Notes: generated by a model not told the origin, from the sequence alone. A stretch of 24,514 nucleotides of DNA from Turicibacter sp. UBA7094 (GCA_002493395.1 DKYS01000059.1:1-24514); one strand, 5' to 3'. Counted from the stretch's first letter, positions 1 to 8,685 are shown. Numbers and translations: made by a program.

Positions 1-380
1 AAAATTAAAACACACGTCCCAATCATATTAAACAAACAATCCGTGCGAGAAAAATGCCCCTTTCCCCGTGGACGAGGTGCTGTCAGATTTTTAATAATCT
101 GTCCGTTAATGATATCGGTTGGTACATTAAGGACTTTCATTAACACAAACACAAGCGTCACAAAAATAAAGGTCCCCAACCATCCTTGAATCGCTCCAAT
201 GATTAATGACCTCATCATTAAACCAACGACCTGAAAAATAATTATTTCTTCAGCCCATTCCATTTGAATCATCCCACTCAAAAAAGCGAGCGCTCCCCAA
301 ATAACAGGAATAATTTTTAACAACATCTCTAAACTTGCACGATATAGGGTATAAAACTCCTCACCTAAAAACTTCCTCAT
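1..380 (-). CDS. Membrane protein of unknown family, N-terminal 126 residues (runs off left edge)
   Basis: Reading the minus strand from an ATG at 380 gives an open frame without stops to the window edge, so only the N-terminus is visible. A G-rich ribosome site (a run of eight G after AAA) lies a few bases upstream. The protein begins MRKFLGEEFYTLYRASLEML. It then has a hydrophobic stretch around residues 22-40 and another around 55-85, so at least two membrane segments are likely. A basic patch (APRPRGKG) follows near residue 110. I do not recognise the family. The gene is transcribed away from the VanZ-like gene, with a 390-base spacer between them. The continuous frame, start site and hydrophobic pattern make a real gene likely; its function is unknown. 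Confidence 0.7.
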   Translation of the reverse strand, partial: MRKFLGEEFYTLYRASLEMLLKIIPVIWGALAFLSGMIQMEWAEEIIIFQVVGLMMRSLIIGAIQGWLGTFIFVTLVFVLMKVLNVPTDIINGQIIKNLTAPRPRGKGHFSRTDCLFNMIGTCVLI

Positions 381-566
381 CAAATCCCCCCCCTTTCTTA
401 ATCAATATATGACAAAAGGTCAGAGATTATTAACCTCCTACCTTCTCAAATCTTCTCAATTAATTCCGGCTTCTTAAGATACATTTCATTCATAAGGAAT
501 AACAGATTGGTATAATTGTCGCATCAAAAGAGCAAAATAAGGTATATAAAAATAAAGAAGAGCCCC

Positions 567-600
567 TGAAGTAGTCCCCGTCAAGTAGACAGTTAATAAA
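567..600. repeat. Possible isolated insertion-sequence end (IS3-like)
   Basis: The stretch starting TGAAGTAGTCCCC and continuing GTCAAGTAGACAG has the layout of the terminal inverted repeats of some IS3-family (IS150-like) elements. That resemblance is from memory and was not checked. No partner end and no transposase are nearby, so at best it is a solo remnant. Confidence 0.2.
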
Positions 601-670
601 AGGCGAATTTATACGATATGAAGTCTATATTCAATAAGGCTCATGACGTATTTATTTTAAATTCATTTGG

Positions 671-679
671 TGTTATACT
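671..679 (+). promoter_or_regulatory. Extended -10 promoter of VanZ-like gene
   Basis: TGTTATACT is an extended -10 (TG-N-TATACT) about 90 bases before the start codon. The -35 position (651-656, TTTATT) is poor, which fits an extended -10 promoter. Confidence 0.45.
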
Positions 680-770
680 GATAACTATAGTCTCATGCGA
701 TCTATCATTTATTTAGCATTTTTCAGATACCATCCAAAATAATCGTATAACTCAAAGGAGAAATAAACAA

Positions 771-1223
771 ATGACAAAAAAATGGATTCGACCTCTATTT
801 TGGATTTATTTTCTAATTTTAATAGATGTCATCGTGTTTAAGTTTTTTGGTAACGTTAATGACGTGATGAATAACATCATGATTAATAAACATTCAGTTG
901 AAATAGATTCATCGTCATTAGTGAATCTTATTCCATTCCGGACTCTACTACAAGATATTACCTATTCTCCCGCTCATCTCTTGTTAAATGTTATTATTTT
1001 TATTCCGTTTGGTATTTTGTTCCCACTATCCTATCCACGTCATTCCAACTTTTTAACCTTTACCCTTATCGCTTTGCTAAGTATCTGTGGGATTGAGTTC
1101 ATCCAACGCATCACCTATTTAGGAATTTTCGATATTGACGATATCCTCTTAAATCTTTTAGGATGTTTCATCGGATATATCGTCGTGCAGTTTCTAGTAA
1201 GACCCTTTCTCAAGTCCATTTGA
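771..1223 (+). CDS. VanZ-like family membrane protein
   Basis: This 150-residue membrane protein has the VanZ-like signature: an NLIPF motif near residue 52, then a segment with NVIIFIPFGILFPL near 74-87, then IEFIQR and GIFDIDDILLNLLG near 110-130. Four membrane helices are expected: residues about 8-26, 72-90, 95-115 and 125-147. In the teicoplanin-resistance operon VanZ lowers glycopeptide susceptibility, but most members of this family are chromosomal and their biochemical role is unknown. The start has a good ribosome site (AAGGAG, nine bases upstream). The gene stands alone on the plus strand and ends in a terminator shared with the convergent histidine kinase. A link to that kinase is possible only by proximity. 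Confidence 0.85.
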   Translation: MTKKWIRPLFWIYFLILIDVIVFKFFGNVNDVMNNIMINKHSVEIDSSSLVNLIPFRTLLQDITYSPAHLLLNVIIFIPFGILFPLSYPRHSNFLTFTLIALLSICGIEFIQRITYLGIFDIDDILLNLLGCFIGYIVVQFLVRPFLKSI

Positions 1224-1266
1224 ACCTCCCACGACTAAAGTCACGAGTGTTCTTGCGCCCCTCATA

Positions 1267-1303
1267 AAAAGGAGTCGCGCCAAAATAACGCGCGACTCCT
1301 TTT
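1267..1303. terminator. Bidirectional terminator between VanZ-like gene and histidine kinase
   Basis: A perfect 14-bp stem (AAAAGGAGTCGCGC and its complement) closes a nine-base loop. It has A-rich and T-rich flanks on both strands and ends just before the kinase stop codon, so it can serve both convergent genes. Confidence 0.9.
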
Positions 1304-1305
1304 CG

Positions 1306-3675
1306 TTATTTATTAAAGGTCAGAACGACTTTAAATAAATCTCCATCAATTTGGATATCCAAACTTCCGCCTTGAAGTTCAACAAAACTTTTAGAAATGG
1401 CGAGTCCTAATCCTGAACCTTCCGTATGGCGCGATTGATCGCCACGGACAAAGCGCTCCGTTAACTCTTGCGCACTCATACAAAGTTCATCTGCTGACAT
1501 ATTTTTAAACACAATTTGAACCACTTCTTGTTGATCCAAAATTTCAACGTAAGCTCGAGTTCCTGGCATCGCATATTTTGTCATATTTAAAATTAAATTA
1601 TCAAAAATGCGGAATGTTCGCTCACTGTCTAACATTAAAAACACCTTATGTTCTGGAAATTGGCGACGCACCATTAAATTCGCCTCTTGGATTTTATCCT
1701 CAAGTTCGAGTAACGTTTGCTTCATTAACGACGTCACTTCCACTTTCTGAAGATTCATCGTAATATTTCCACTACTTGCCTTGCTCATTTCAAACAAGTC
1801 TTCAATCAATATCTTTAATCGCTGAGCTTTCTGATCGAGTGTTTGTAAATATTGGATACGTTTTTGGGGATCTAACGTCTCATCTTTTAATAAATCCGTG
1901 TACGTAATAATCGACGTTAACGGCGTTTTCAAATCATGTGAAACATTGGCAATCAAATCTGTCCTCATCTTTTGGCTTCGAACCTCTGCATCCACCGCCT
2001 TTTTAAACCCGCCTTGGATGGCTACAATTTCTTGTTTGAAGGCATTAAAAATGCCAAGATCTTGATTCATTTCAACATCTAAGTCTCCTTCAGCTAACGC
2101 CTCTGTTACCTTAAATAAAGTGGCATAGTTTTGTTGAATTTTAAGAAGATATTTACGCAGGAAGAAATACAATCCTACACTATAAATGACCACTCCTATT
2201 ATTCCAAAAAACCAACCTAAACAACATAAAGAAACTAAAATCATTTGCGCTAAAATAAATAAGGCTAACTTTTTCGTATTTTCTTCTTTTAAATCAACTT
2301 CTGTCAACTGTTTCCCTTGACGATACATGAATCGTCCTAGACGATAACACCAACAATTTTGACGCATCGTTCGTTTTCCTCCTTGGACAATCAACTGTTT
2401 AAAATAAAGGATAGTCATAAAGGTGACTAAAAGAAGCGCAAACCATGAGCTTAGATTTTGAATAAATGATAAGTTCACCGTAAACTTTTCGGATAATTCA
2501 AGTAGGAGTGGCGGGTTAGAAATCGTAGGATAGATAAGATCGATCATCAATTCCCAATAAAAAGCAATTAAACAAATACCAATAATAATGACCATCTCAA
2601 GTGGCCATTTAAACCACCCTTTTATTAGTTTAAACTGACTCAAGCCGGCAAGCGGAATGAGTAAAGTAAATCCAGTAAGCAAAAGGACAACTATCGATTC
2701 ATAAAATATACTAATCGTAGAAGTTGCATAATAACCACTCCCATAATCAAACCCGGCTGTACTCCCCTTAGGGATTCCATAAATAAACGTCATATTTTTA
2801 ATGGGGGCTAGCTCAGAAGACATAAAATAAGGATTAGAAGTTTCCTTTAAACTCTCGTAGGCAAATTGTTGCGATGACTTCCCGCTTTCTCCATAAAAAT
2901 AGGGAATGGACAATCTTCCAGTCGCATCATAATCTAAACGAATAAAATATTGATATTCTTTTTGAAGCTCCTTTAAGTCATTTTCACTTAATTCATTTAA
3001 TAAGACAGCTAGGTTCTTGTCTTTATCCAACTCCTCGGTCGAAAAAGAAGGATTTTCAACGTCCTCATTCGCCTCCGACTCTGACTTAGTCTCCCGGACG
3101 ATTGAATCCAATTCAGATAGATGATATTCCCCCCGAAGAGATCGTATTTCTCCTGAGATTATCTCAGATAATAAACACTCGATGACTTGTACTAATTGTT
3201 CTTCATTGAGTTGTTCAAACGAAACATCCGCCAACTCTCGCGCTAACTGGGGATTAATTGTTTTTAAGATGCGACGATAATCCACAGCAACTGTTGGATT
3301 AGAATATTCATTTCCGCCCTCCAAATAGGTTTCATCGAAATACTCCCATTCAATATCATTAGTCTCGATATAATACTCAAGTAAAGTTTCACACCATGCG
3401 CCTAAATTTCTTGAATTTCCCTTATCATCATAGAGATCTTTAGCTAGACCGATGAAATCATCATGTCTTTCCTCTAAAGCTTCAATATAAGTTAAATAAT
3501 TTTTTATCGTGATTTGACTATACATATCATATTGATCGTAATATCCTTCTTGATTTTTCTTAACATAGGTTGCAATCTTTGGATAGGTTGCCATCATTCC
3601 CAACGAAAGTCCTAAGATCACAAAGAAGGATACAATTAAACAAAACCATTTATTGTTTTTCAATTTTGTAGCCAA
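1306..3675 (-). CDS. Large multi-pass sensor histidine kinase (partner of the adjacent OmpR-type regulator)
   Basis: The 789-residue protein has a first membrane helix at about 10-30, a long extracytoplasmic part to about 320, then a cluster of about five further helices (about 325-350, 358-382, 405-427, 468-510). A HAMP-like linker follows, then HisKA with the phospho-acceptor His580 in SHDLKTPL. The ATPase domain shows the N box (DNLILNMTKY) and the G box (EGSGLGLAIS near 744). It should autophosphorylate on His580 and pass phosphate to the regulator upstream. The frame opens with TTG at 3675, inside the last codons of the regulator gene (26-base overlap), after a GGTGG-type ribosome site; translational coupling is likely. 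The large outer domain and multi-helix block are more than the usual two-helix VanS layout. The signal sensed is unknown. Confidence 0.9.
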   Translation of the reverse strand: MATKLKNNKWFCLIVSFFVILGLSLGMMATYPKIATYVKKNQEGYYDQYDMYSQITIKNYLTYIEALEERHDDFIGLAKDLYDDKGNSRNLGAWCETLLEYYIETNDIEWEYFDETYLEGGNEYSNPTVAVDYRRILKTINPQLARELADVSFEQLNEEQLVQVIECLLSEIISGEIRSLRGEYHLSELDSIVRETKSESEANEDVENPSFSTEELDKDKNLAVLLNELSENDLKELQKEYQYFIRLDYDATGRLSIPYFYGESGKSSQQFAYESLKETSNPYFMSSELAPIKNMTFIYGIPKGSTAGFDYGSGYYATSTISIFYESIVVLLLTGFTLLIPLAGLSQFKLIKGWFKWPLEMVIIIGICLIAFYWELMIDLIYPTISNPPLLLELSEKFTVNLSFIQNLSSWFALLLVTFMTILYFKQLIVQGGKRTMRQNCWCYRLGRFMYRQGKQLTEVDLKEENTKKLALFILAQMILVSLCCLGWFFGIIGVVIYSVGLYFFLRKYLLKIQQNYATLFKVTEALAEGDLDVEMNQDLGIFNAFKQEIVAIQGGFKKAVDAEVRSQKMRTDLIANVSHDLKTPLTSIITYTDLLKDETLDPQKRIQYLQTLDQKAQRLKILIEDLFEMSKASSGNITMNLQKVEVTSLMKQTLLELEDKIQEANLMVRRQFPEHKVFLMLDSERTFRIFDNLILNMTKYAMPGTRAYVEILDQQEVVQIVFKNMSADELCMSAQELTERFVRGDQSRHTEGSGLGLAISKSFVELQGGSLDIQIDGDLFKVVLTFNK

Positions 3676-4348
3676 CGCCCCACACCACCTTTAAATATTT
3701 TGGTTTTTTTGGATTAATCTCAATCTTCTCTCGAATATTACGGATATGAACCATAATGGTATCCGTATTGACAGCCGTTTCATTCCAAATTCGTTCATAA
3801 ATCTCCTCGGCCGGAAAAACGCGACCAGGATGCCTCATTAATAAATTTAGAATTTTATACTCGATAGGGGTTAATTTTACCAAACTCCCATCAACAGTGA
3901 ACTCTTTTGTCTCCATATTTAACTCAAGTCCCCCAATTGTTAACACATTTTGTTGATTTTCGAGATTAATGGCTGAAAAACGCTGGTATCTTCTTAGTTG
4001 TGAATTAACACGGGCGAGTAACTCAAGTGGGCGAAAGGGTTTGGTCACATAGTCATCCGCCCCCATATTTAGCCCCATAATTTGATCAACTTCCTCTGAT
4101 TTTGCGGATAACATAATGACTGGAAAATGATGTGTTTCTCTTAATTTCATTGTAAAAGTAATCCCATCCATCTTTGGCATCATCACATCAACAATCGCTA
4201 AATCAATGGATTGCGAGTATACCACTTCTAGTGCCTCGATACCATTTGAAGCCAGAGTCACTAAATAACCCTGATTCAATAAATACGCCTCAATCGCAAC
4301 AGCAATCTCTTGTTCATCTTCAACAATTAAAATATGTGACTTTTTCAT
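3650..4348 (-). CDS. OmpR/PhoB-family response regulator
   Basis: This 232-residue regulator has a receiver domain with the acidic pocket (VEDE, residues 9-12), phospho-acceptor Asp54 in DVMMPKMDG, and the conserved lysine in TKPF near 103. A C-terminal winged-helix DNA-binding domain ends with the characteristic WGVGYKIE. Length and layout are standard for the OmpR family. The start is ATG at 4348. The 3' end overlaps the histidine kinase gene by 26 bases, so the two form one operon. Transcription probably begins at the extended -10 at 4384-4392. Targets cannot be told from the sequence. The resemblance to VanR/PhoB-type regulators is general and does not mean vancomycin resistance. Confidence 0.95.
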   Translation of the reverse strand: MKKSHILIVEDEQEIAVAIEAYLLNQGYLVTLASNGIEALEVVYSQSIDLAIVDVMMPKMDGITFTMKLRETHHFPVIMLSAKSEEVDQIMGLNMGADDYVTKPFRPLELLARVNSQLRRYQRFSAINLENQQNVLTIGGLELNMETKEFTVDGSLVKLTPIEYKILNLLMRHPGRVFPAEEIYERIWNETAVNTDTIMVHIRNIREKIEINPKKPKYLKVVWGVGYKIEKQ

Positions 4349-4383
4349 CCTATCCCTCTTCCTAACACAAACATGATCCTTTA

Positions 4384-4392
4384 ATTATACCA
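4384..4392 (-). promoter_or_regulatory. Extended -10 promoter of the two-component operon
   Basis: On the minus strand the sequence reads TGGTATAAT, a perfect extended -10 about 36 bases before the regulator start. No good -35 lies 17 bases further upstream, as is common for extended -10 promoters. Confidence 0.65.
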
Positions 4393-4564
4393 TTTTAAAG
4401 CTTTTCATCCCCCTTCTTTTTCCAAGGAATCCCCTCATGTCTGTTCATCACATTCAACTCATAACAAAATGATAACAAATAATTTTTAAGAAAAAGTAGC
4501 GATAAACCTAAAGAATTTCTAAAGAAAATAAAAAGAATTAATCGGTTTTAATCTTATAAAAAAA

Positions 4565-4645
4565 TACCTCCGTGATAGACATTAAAGCGAAGTTATTAGC
4601 TTTAACGATAACTTCGCTTTTCTTTTTATGTCTACCTTGAAGGTA
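4565..4645 (-). terminator. Nested hairpin terminator after the metal ATPase gene
   Basis: A core 13-bp stem (4584-4596 with 4608-4620, AAAGCGAAGTTAT) sits inside two outer paired blocks: TAGACAT/ATGTCTA (4576-4582 with 4628-4634) and TACCT/AGGTA (4565-4569 with 4641-4645). Read on the minus strand, the structure ends with a seven-T run. It lies about 50 bases after the ATPase stop codon, so intrinsic termination is the simplest reading. Confidence 0.75.
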
Positions 4646-4693
4646 CTTTTCACTATAAACCGGTAGGGGTTCTAGCTTAAACAATCATTGAGT

Positions 4694-6847
4694 TTATTTT
4701 TTAGATTTTAATGTTCGTGTACTGTTAATAACTGCCAACAAAGTCACACCGACATCAGCAAAGACAGCTGCCCACATGCTTGCTAATCCACAAGCCACCA
4801 ATAACATCACTAATACTTTAACGCCTAGAGCAAAGATAATATTTTGATATAAAACGATGCGTGTCTGTCTCGCTTGATTAATCGCTTTACAAAGAGCCAT
4901 TGGATCATCTTCCATTAATACGACATCAGCCGCTTCAATGGCAGCATCAGAACCAATACCTCCCATGGCCACCCCAATATCTGCACGGGCAAGAACAGGT
5001 GCATCATTCATTCCGTCACCCACAAATACAACATGTTTATCTTTTGACGTATTTTCTAAAAATGATTCTACATATTCAACTTTTTGACCAGGTAATAATT
5101 CAGCATGAACCTCATCAACTAAGAGCTCATTAGCCACTTTATTCGCGACACTAGAATGGTCTCCAGTTAGCATAACCACACGTTTTACCCCTTGTTGTTT
5201 TAATTTGACAATTGCCGCTTTAGCATTTTCCTTAATTTCATCGGAAATAACCATGTATCCGGCATAATCTCCATTCACTGCCATGTGAATAATCGTTCCA
5301 ATTGTTTCAACCTCAACGCTTTGAATATGCGCTTGTTCCATTAATTTCTTATTTCCGATAAGAATCTGTTGATCATCCACCATTGCTTTAATTCCATGAC
5401 CCGCTATCTCTTCATAAGATGTTATTCGTTTTGTATCTATCACCTGACCATACGCTTCAACAATGGATTTAGCAATAGGGTGTGTTGACTGACTCTCAGC
5501 GTAAGCGGCTAACTCTAAAAAGCGACGAGCCTCAAGGGTAAATGATTTCATTTCTGTTACTTTAAAAACGCCTTTCGTTAATGTTCCTGTTTTATCAAAC
5601 ACGACTGTTTCTACATGATTTAAAGCTTCTAAATAGTTCCCGCCTTTAATCAATACCCCTTGTTTCGATGCGCCACCAAGTCCGGCGAAGAAACCGAGCG
5701 GAATCGAAACGACTAATGCACATGGACAAGAAACGACTAAAAAGCTAAGGGCACGGTAAAGCCAAGTTGAGAAATCAGCACCCATCATCGTCGGAACAAT
5801 TGCAAGTAAAACAGCTAGGCCGACAACAACTGGTGTATAAATGCGAGCAAATTTAGTAATAAATTTTTCTGTCTGGGCTTTTTTAGATGAGGCATTTTCA
5901 ACTAATTCAAGAATACGAGCAACGGTCGATTCCCCTGCTACTTTCGTTACACGAACCGTAATCAACGCGTTCGTATTAATACAACCTGCTAAAATTTCAT
6001 CTCCTACACGAACCAGTCTTGGAACAGACTCACCTGTTAAAGCAGACGTGTCTAAGTAACACTCTCCTTCCATTACTTCTCCATCCAGCGGAACTCGTTC
6101 TCCGGGTTTAACTATAATCCACTCCCCGATCAGAACCGACTCAGGTACAACTTCTTTAATTCCTGACTTCGTGACTAAGTTAGCATGATCTGCACGAATG
6201 TCTAATAAACTACTGATTGATTTTCGTGAGCGGTTCACTGCATAACCTTGGAAGATTTCCCCGATTTCATAAAACAACATAACAGCAATGGCCTCTGGAT
6301 ACTCCCCAATCGCAAACGCTCCAACCGTAGCAACCATCATTAAAAAATTCTCATCAAATATCTCTCCACGGAAAAGATTTCGAAGGGCAACTAATAAAAC
6401 CTCTCCACCAATTAGTAAGTAACTCACGATATAAAGGGCAATTTCAACAGACTCTTCTAATCTAAAGACACTTACAATTAAAAAAATAATTGTTCCAAGT
6501 AATAACGCGATATTATCAACAAAAAGACGTTTAAAGATTGCCCCTTCTACTTGTGGCGATTGTTCACACGTTTCTTTACAACATCCTTTATGACAAGACG
6601 CCCCTACGGTTTCACCTGTTTTAACAATAACATCAGGCTCTAATTGATTTACAATTTTTTTGATGTTAACCATAACATCATCTTTATTTACAGATTCCTT
6701 GATTAAAACTTTTAATTGACGAGTTGAAAAGTTAAGGGTTGCTTCCTCAACATCATCTAAGTTATTAACCCGAGTTTCAATTTTATTCGCACAATTTGCA
6801 CAATCCAATCCGACTAAAACTAATTTAAACGTACGGTTTGTTTCCAT
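4694..6847 (-). CDS. cadA: P1B-type heavy-metal exporting ATPase (Zn/Cd/Pb, CadA/ZntA type)
   Basis: The protein pumps divalent soft metals out of the cell using ATP. Counting from the chosen ATG at 6847 (717 residues), it has an N-terminal metal-binding domain with GLDCANC (Cys16, Cys19) and a cysteine-rich linker (Cys85, 89, 90, 94). It then has the actuator TGES (271-274), the membrane CPC motif (374-376), the phosphorylation site DKTGT (Asp418), the HP motif (His456-Pro457) and the hinge GDGMND near 610. Lys677 and Asp698 (ADVG) in the last two helices match the pair that marks the Zn/Cd/Pb subgroup rather than copper pumps. An upstream in-frame ATG at 6880 is unlikely because the AGGAGGAGG ribosome site (6854-6862) lies inside that extension; the ATG at 6853 abuts the site. 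A strong promoter and an ArsR-like operator precede the gene. Confidence 0.93.
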   Translation of the reverse strand: METNRTFKLVLVGLDCANCANKIETRVNNLDDVEEATLNFSTRQLKVLIKESVNKDDVMVNIKKIVNQLEPDVIVKTGETVGASCHKGCCKETCEQSPQVEGAIFKRLFVDNIALLLGTIIFLIVSVFRLEESVEIALYIVSYLLIGGEVLLVALRNLFRGEIFDENFLMMVATVGAFAIGEYPEAIAVMLFYEIGEIFQGYAVNRSRKSISSLLDIRADHANLVTKSGIKEVVPESVLIGEWIIVKPGERVPLDGEVMEGECYLDTSALTGESVPRLVRVGDEILAGCINTNALITVRVTKVAGESTVARILELVENASSKKAQTEKFITKFARIYTPVVVGLAVLLAIVPTMMGADFSTWLYRALSFLVVSCPCALVVSIPLGFFAGLGGASKQGVLIKGGNYLEALNHVETVVFDKTGTLTKGVFKVTEMKSFTLEARRFLELAAYAESQSTHPIAKSIVEAYGQVIDTKRITSYEEIAGHGIKAMVDDQQILIGNKKLMEQAHIQSVEVETIGTIIHMAVNGDYAGYMVISDEIKENAKAAIVKLKQQGVKRVVMLTGDHSSVANKVANELLVDEVHAELLPGQKVEYVESFLENTSKDKHVVFVGDGMNDAPVLARADIGVAMGGIGSDAAIEAADVVLMEDDPMALCKAINQARQTRIVLYQNIIFALGVKVLVMLLVACGLASMWAAVFADVGVTLLAVINSTRTLKSKK

Positions 6848-6868
6848 AAACATCCTCCTCCTACCTAC

Positions 6869-6892
6869 ATATGTGAACAATTATTCATATAT
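6869..6892 (-). promoter_or_regulatory. ArsR/SmtB-like metal-responsive operator
   Basis: A 24-bp imperfect palindrome centred between 6880 and 6881 has the core TGAACAATTATTCA, flanked by ATAT on both sides. This matches the TGAA...TTCA operators of the CadC/SmtB/CzrA repressors. It lies just downstream of the -10 box, so a bound repressor would block early transcription and metal would release it. No repressor gene is in the window, so it would act from elsewhere. Confidence 0.7.
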
Positions 6893-6902
6893 TCATACTT
6901 CT

Positions 6903-6931
6903 AGTATATGCCTGAACCTCTGTCTTGTCAA
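6903..6931 (-). promoter_or_regulatory. Sigma-A promoter of the metal ATPase
   Basis: The minus strand reads TTGACA (6926-6931), a 17-base spacer, then TATACT (6903-6908). This is a consensus -35 and a near-consensus -10 at ideal spacing. The start of transcription would be near 6896, next to the ArsR-like palindrome. Confidence 0.85.
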
Positions 6932-7029
6932 CGTAATTTACCAATAAAAGTTAATATTCATTTATCAATTAAAAATTCATATAACGAGATACATTTTAGT
7001 AAAAATCTATCGCATCCTTTGACATTTTT

Positions 7030-7038
7030 TGATATGAT
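7030..7038 (+). promoter_or_regulatory. Possible extended -10 of the MATE exporter
   Basis: TGATATGAT fits an extended -10 about 40 bases before the start codon. A TTGACA at 7019-7024 is too close to act as its -35, so this assignment is weak. Confidence 0.35.
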
Positions 7039-7077
7039 AAAAAAACCTATTATTTTAGAACAAGGAGGAATTTACCA

Positions 7078-8406
7078 ATGAATGCATCACTCCAATCTGA
7101 ATCCATTCCAAAATTATTATTAAAATACTGTATTCCGGCTATTATTAGTATGATGGTTGTCTCCTTATATAATACCGTCGATCGAATTTTTATCGGTCAT
7201 ATTAAAGACATTGGAAATCTTGCCCTCACAAGTTTAGGAACCGTCCTACCCTTTGTCACACTTATTTTAGCAAGCGAACTACTCATCACTTACGGTGTCA
7301 TTGCCAATCTCTCCTTAAAGCTGGGAGAGAAAAAAATTCAGGAAGCAGAAAAATTTTTAAATCAAGTCCCATTCCTAGGACTTCTCATTAGTCTTTTACT
7401 CATTCTTATTTTTTCACTCTTTAAAATCCCCCTCTTAACTTTATTTGGAGCAACTTCAACAACGCTTCCGTTAGCGATCCAATATTTAGATATTATGATT
7501 ATCGGTATTCCATTTTATATTATCGGATTCTCTCTTATGGCAAGCATCCGATCGGAGGGAAATCCCAAACGTGCCGCACTCATTTTAATCATAAGTTGTC
7601 TCATTAACGTGATTCTTGATCCAATTTTCATTTTCACCTTTAATTTAGGAATTAGCGGTGCTGCTATCGCAACTGTCCTCTCCTATCTCTTTGTATTTTT
7701 CTACGTTCTCTACTACTATACCCGTGGAAAATCGAATTTAAAATTAAAATATCCATTATTGAAGCCTCGCCTTTCATATATTATCCCTATTTTAGTTTTT
7801 GGACTTTCAACCTCTTTAGTTCAAATCATGACTGCACTTATTCAAATTTTATTTAATCAATCATTAACTCACTATGGAACGCCCTTCTCAATCGGTGCCT
7901 TTACGACGATTACAACTATTTCTAATCTAGTACTTATGCCTGCCATTGGAATCAACCAAGGATGCGTCCCTATTATCGGTTACAATTATGGCCAACGGAA
8001 TTTTGACCGAGTCAAATCAACTTTCCTCTTAGGAACTGGTGCCTCAACCGTTATTTTCATCTTAGGATTTCTCCTCATCCAACTCATTCCCGAACAACTC
8101 GTTCATTTCTTCAATTCCGACGAAGAATTACTCACACAAACGGTTAACGGACTTCAATATTACCTATTCTCACTCCCGCTATGTGCCCTTGCGACAACGG
8201 CTCCTAACTTATTCCAAGCAGTCGGAAAATCAAAAGTTTCAATTGGATTAGTCGTGCTACGACAATTAATCTTACTCGTCCCTCTCCTTCTCATCCTCCC
8301 CCTATTTATCGGCCTCACAGGAGTCTGGCTTGCCCAACCTATTACTGATTTACTCGTTTCGCTTCTCTCTTTTTATTTAGTTAAGCGAGAGTTTAAGCAT
8401 TATTAG
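7078..8406 (+). CDS. MATE-family multidrug/cation antiporter
   Basis: This 442-residue membrane protein has the twelve-helix, two-bundle pattern of MATE exporters. Near the N-terminus SIPKLLLKYCIPAIISMM and SLYNTVDRIFIGH match the opening of MepA/NorM-type proteins. In the second half PAIGINQGCVPIIGYNYGQR (about 286-305) is the conserved loop repeated in this family. It should export organic cations or drugs in exchange for sodium or protons; the substrate cannot be told. The start has an AAGGAGG site nine bases upstream. The gene is monocistronic and ends in a strong terminator. No MarR-type regulator is adjacent, unlike the mepRA operon, so I give no symbol. Confidence 0.9.
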   Translation: MNASLQSESIPKLLLKYCIPAIISMMVVSLYNTVDRIFIGHIKDIGNLALTSLGTVLPFVTLILASELLITYGVIANLSLKLGEKKIQEAEKFLNQVPFLGLLISLLLILIFSLFKIPLLTLFGATSTTLPLAIQYLDIMIIGIPFYIIGFSLMASIRSEGNPKRAALILIISCLINVILDPIFIFTFNLGISGAAIATVLSYLFVFFYVLYYYTRGKSNLKLKYPLLKPRLSYIIPILVFGLSTSLVQIMTALIQILFNQSLTHYGTPFSIGAFTTITTISNLVLMPAIGINQGCVPIIGYNYGQRNFDRVKSTFLLGTGASTVIFILGFLLIQLIPEQLVHFFNSDEELLTQTVNGLQYYLFSLPLCALATTAPNLFQAVGKSKVSIGLVVLRQLILLVPLLLILPLFIGLTGVWLAQPITDLLVSLLSFYLVKREFKHY

Positions 8407-8415
8407 AAAGTAACG

Positions 8416-8445
8416 CTGCTAGTTTTCAAACTAGCAGTTTTTTTT
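8416..8445 (+). terminator. Terminator of the MATE gene
   Basis: A ten-bp stem (CTGCTAGTTT with AAACTAGCAG) with a tight loop is followed by eight T, starting ten bases after the stop codon. Confidence 0.92.
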
Positions 8446-8685
8446 ATGCCTAACGTTTCAAAAATTCCCTCGCACCTATCTACCATTTCCTTAATTTTTA
8501 TCCAAATTTTTAAGATTAAAATGACTCGATTCGTGCACCCTATAAATAAAGAGAAAATAGCCGAACTGAGAAACCTCAACCCGTGTAATAACTGGTTATC
8601 CATTAGGCATCATCTATCTTTAATTTTTCCTGATTTAGATCCTTCCTCATAAAACGGAAACTCTTAGTCTCTCTTTTAACTTCTA

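Larger units (their letters stand above)
381..770. other. Divergent intergenic region, 390 bases, no gene
   Basis: This is an AT-rich spacer between two divergently transcribed genes. No frame in it has both a ribosome site and a plausible length. It holds the likely promoter of the VanZ-like gene (671-679) and a short stretch near 567-600 that resembles an insertion-sequence end. Nothing else stands out. Confidence 0.6.

Noticed and set aside
7019..7038. TTGACA and TATGAT before the MATE gene as a sigma-A promoter pair
   Set aside because: They are only eight bases apart, far too close to act together.
8446..8610. Inverted ATGCCTAA/TTAGGCAT pair as possible ends of a small mobile element
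   Set aside because: Only eight bases match, there is no target duplication, and the interior lacks any recognisable structure.
8403..8652. Two overlapping short frames after the MATE terminator
   Set aside because: One starts in the terminator T-run and neither has a ribosome site; the sequence looks non-coding.
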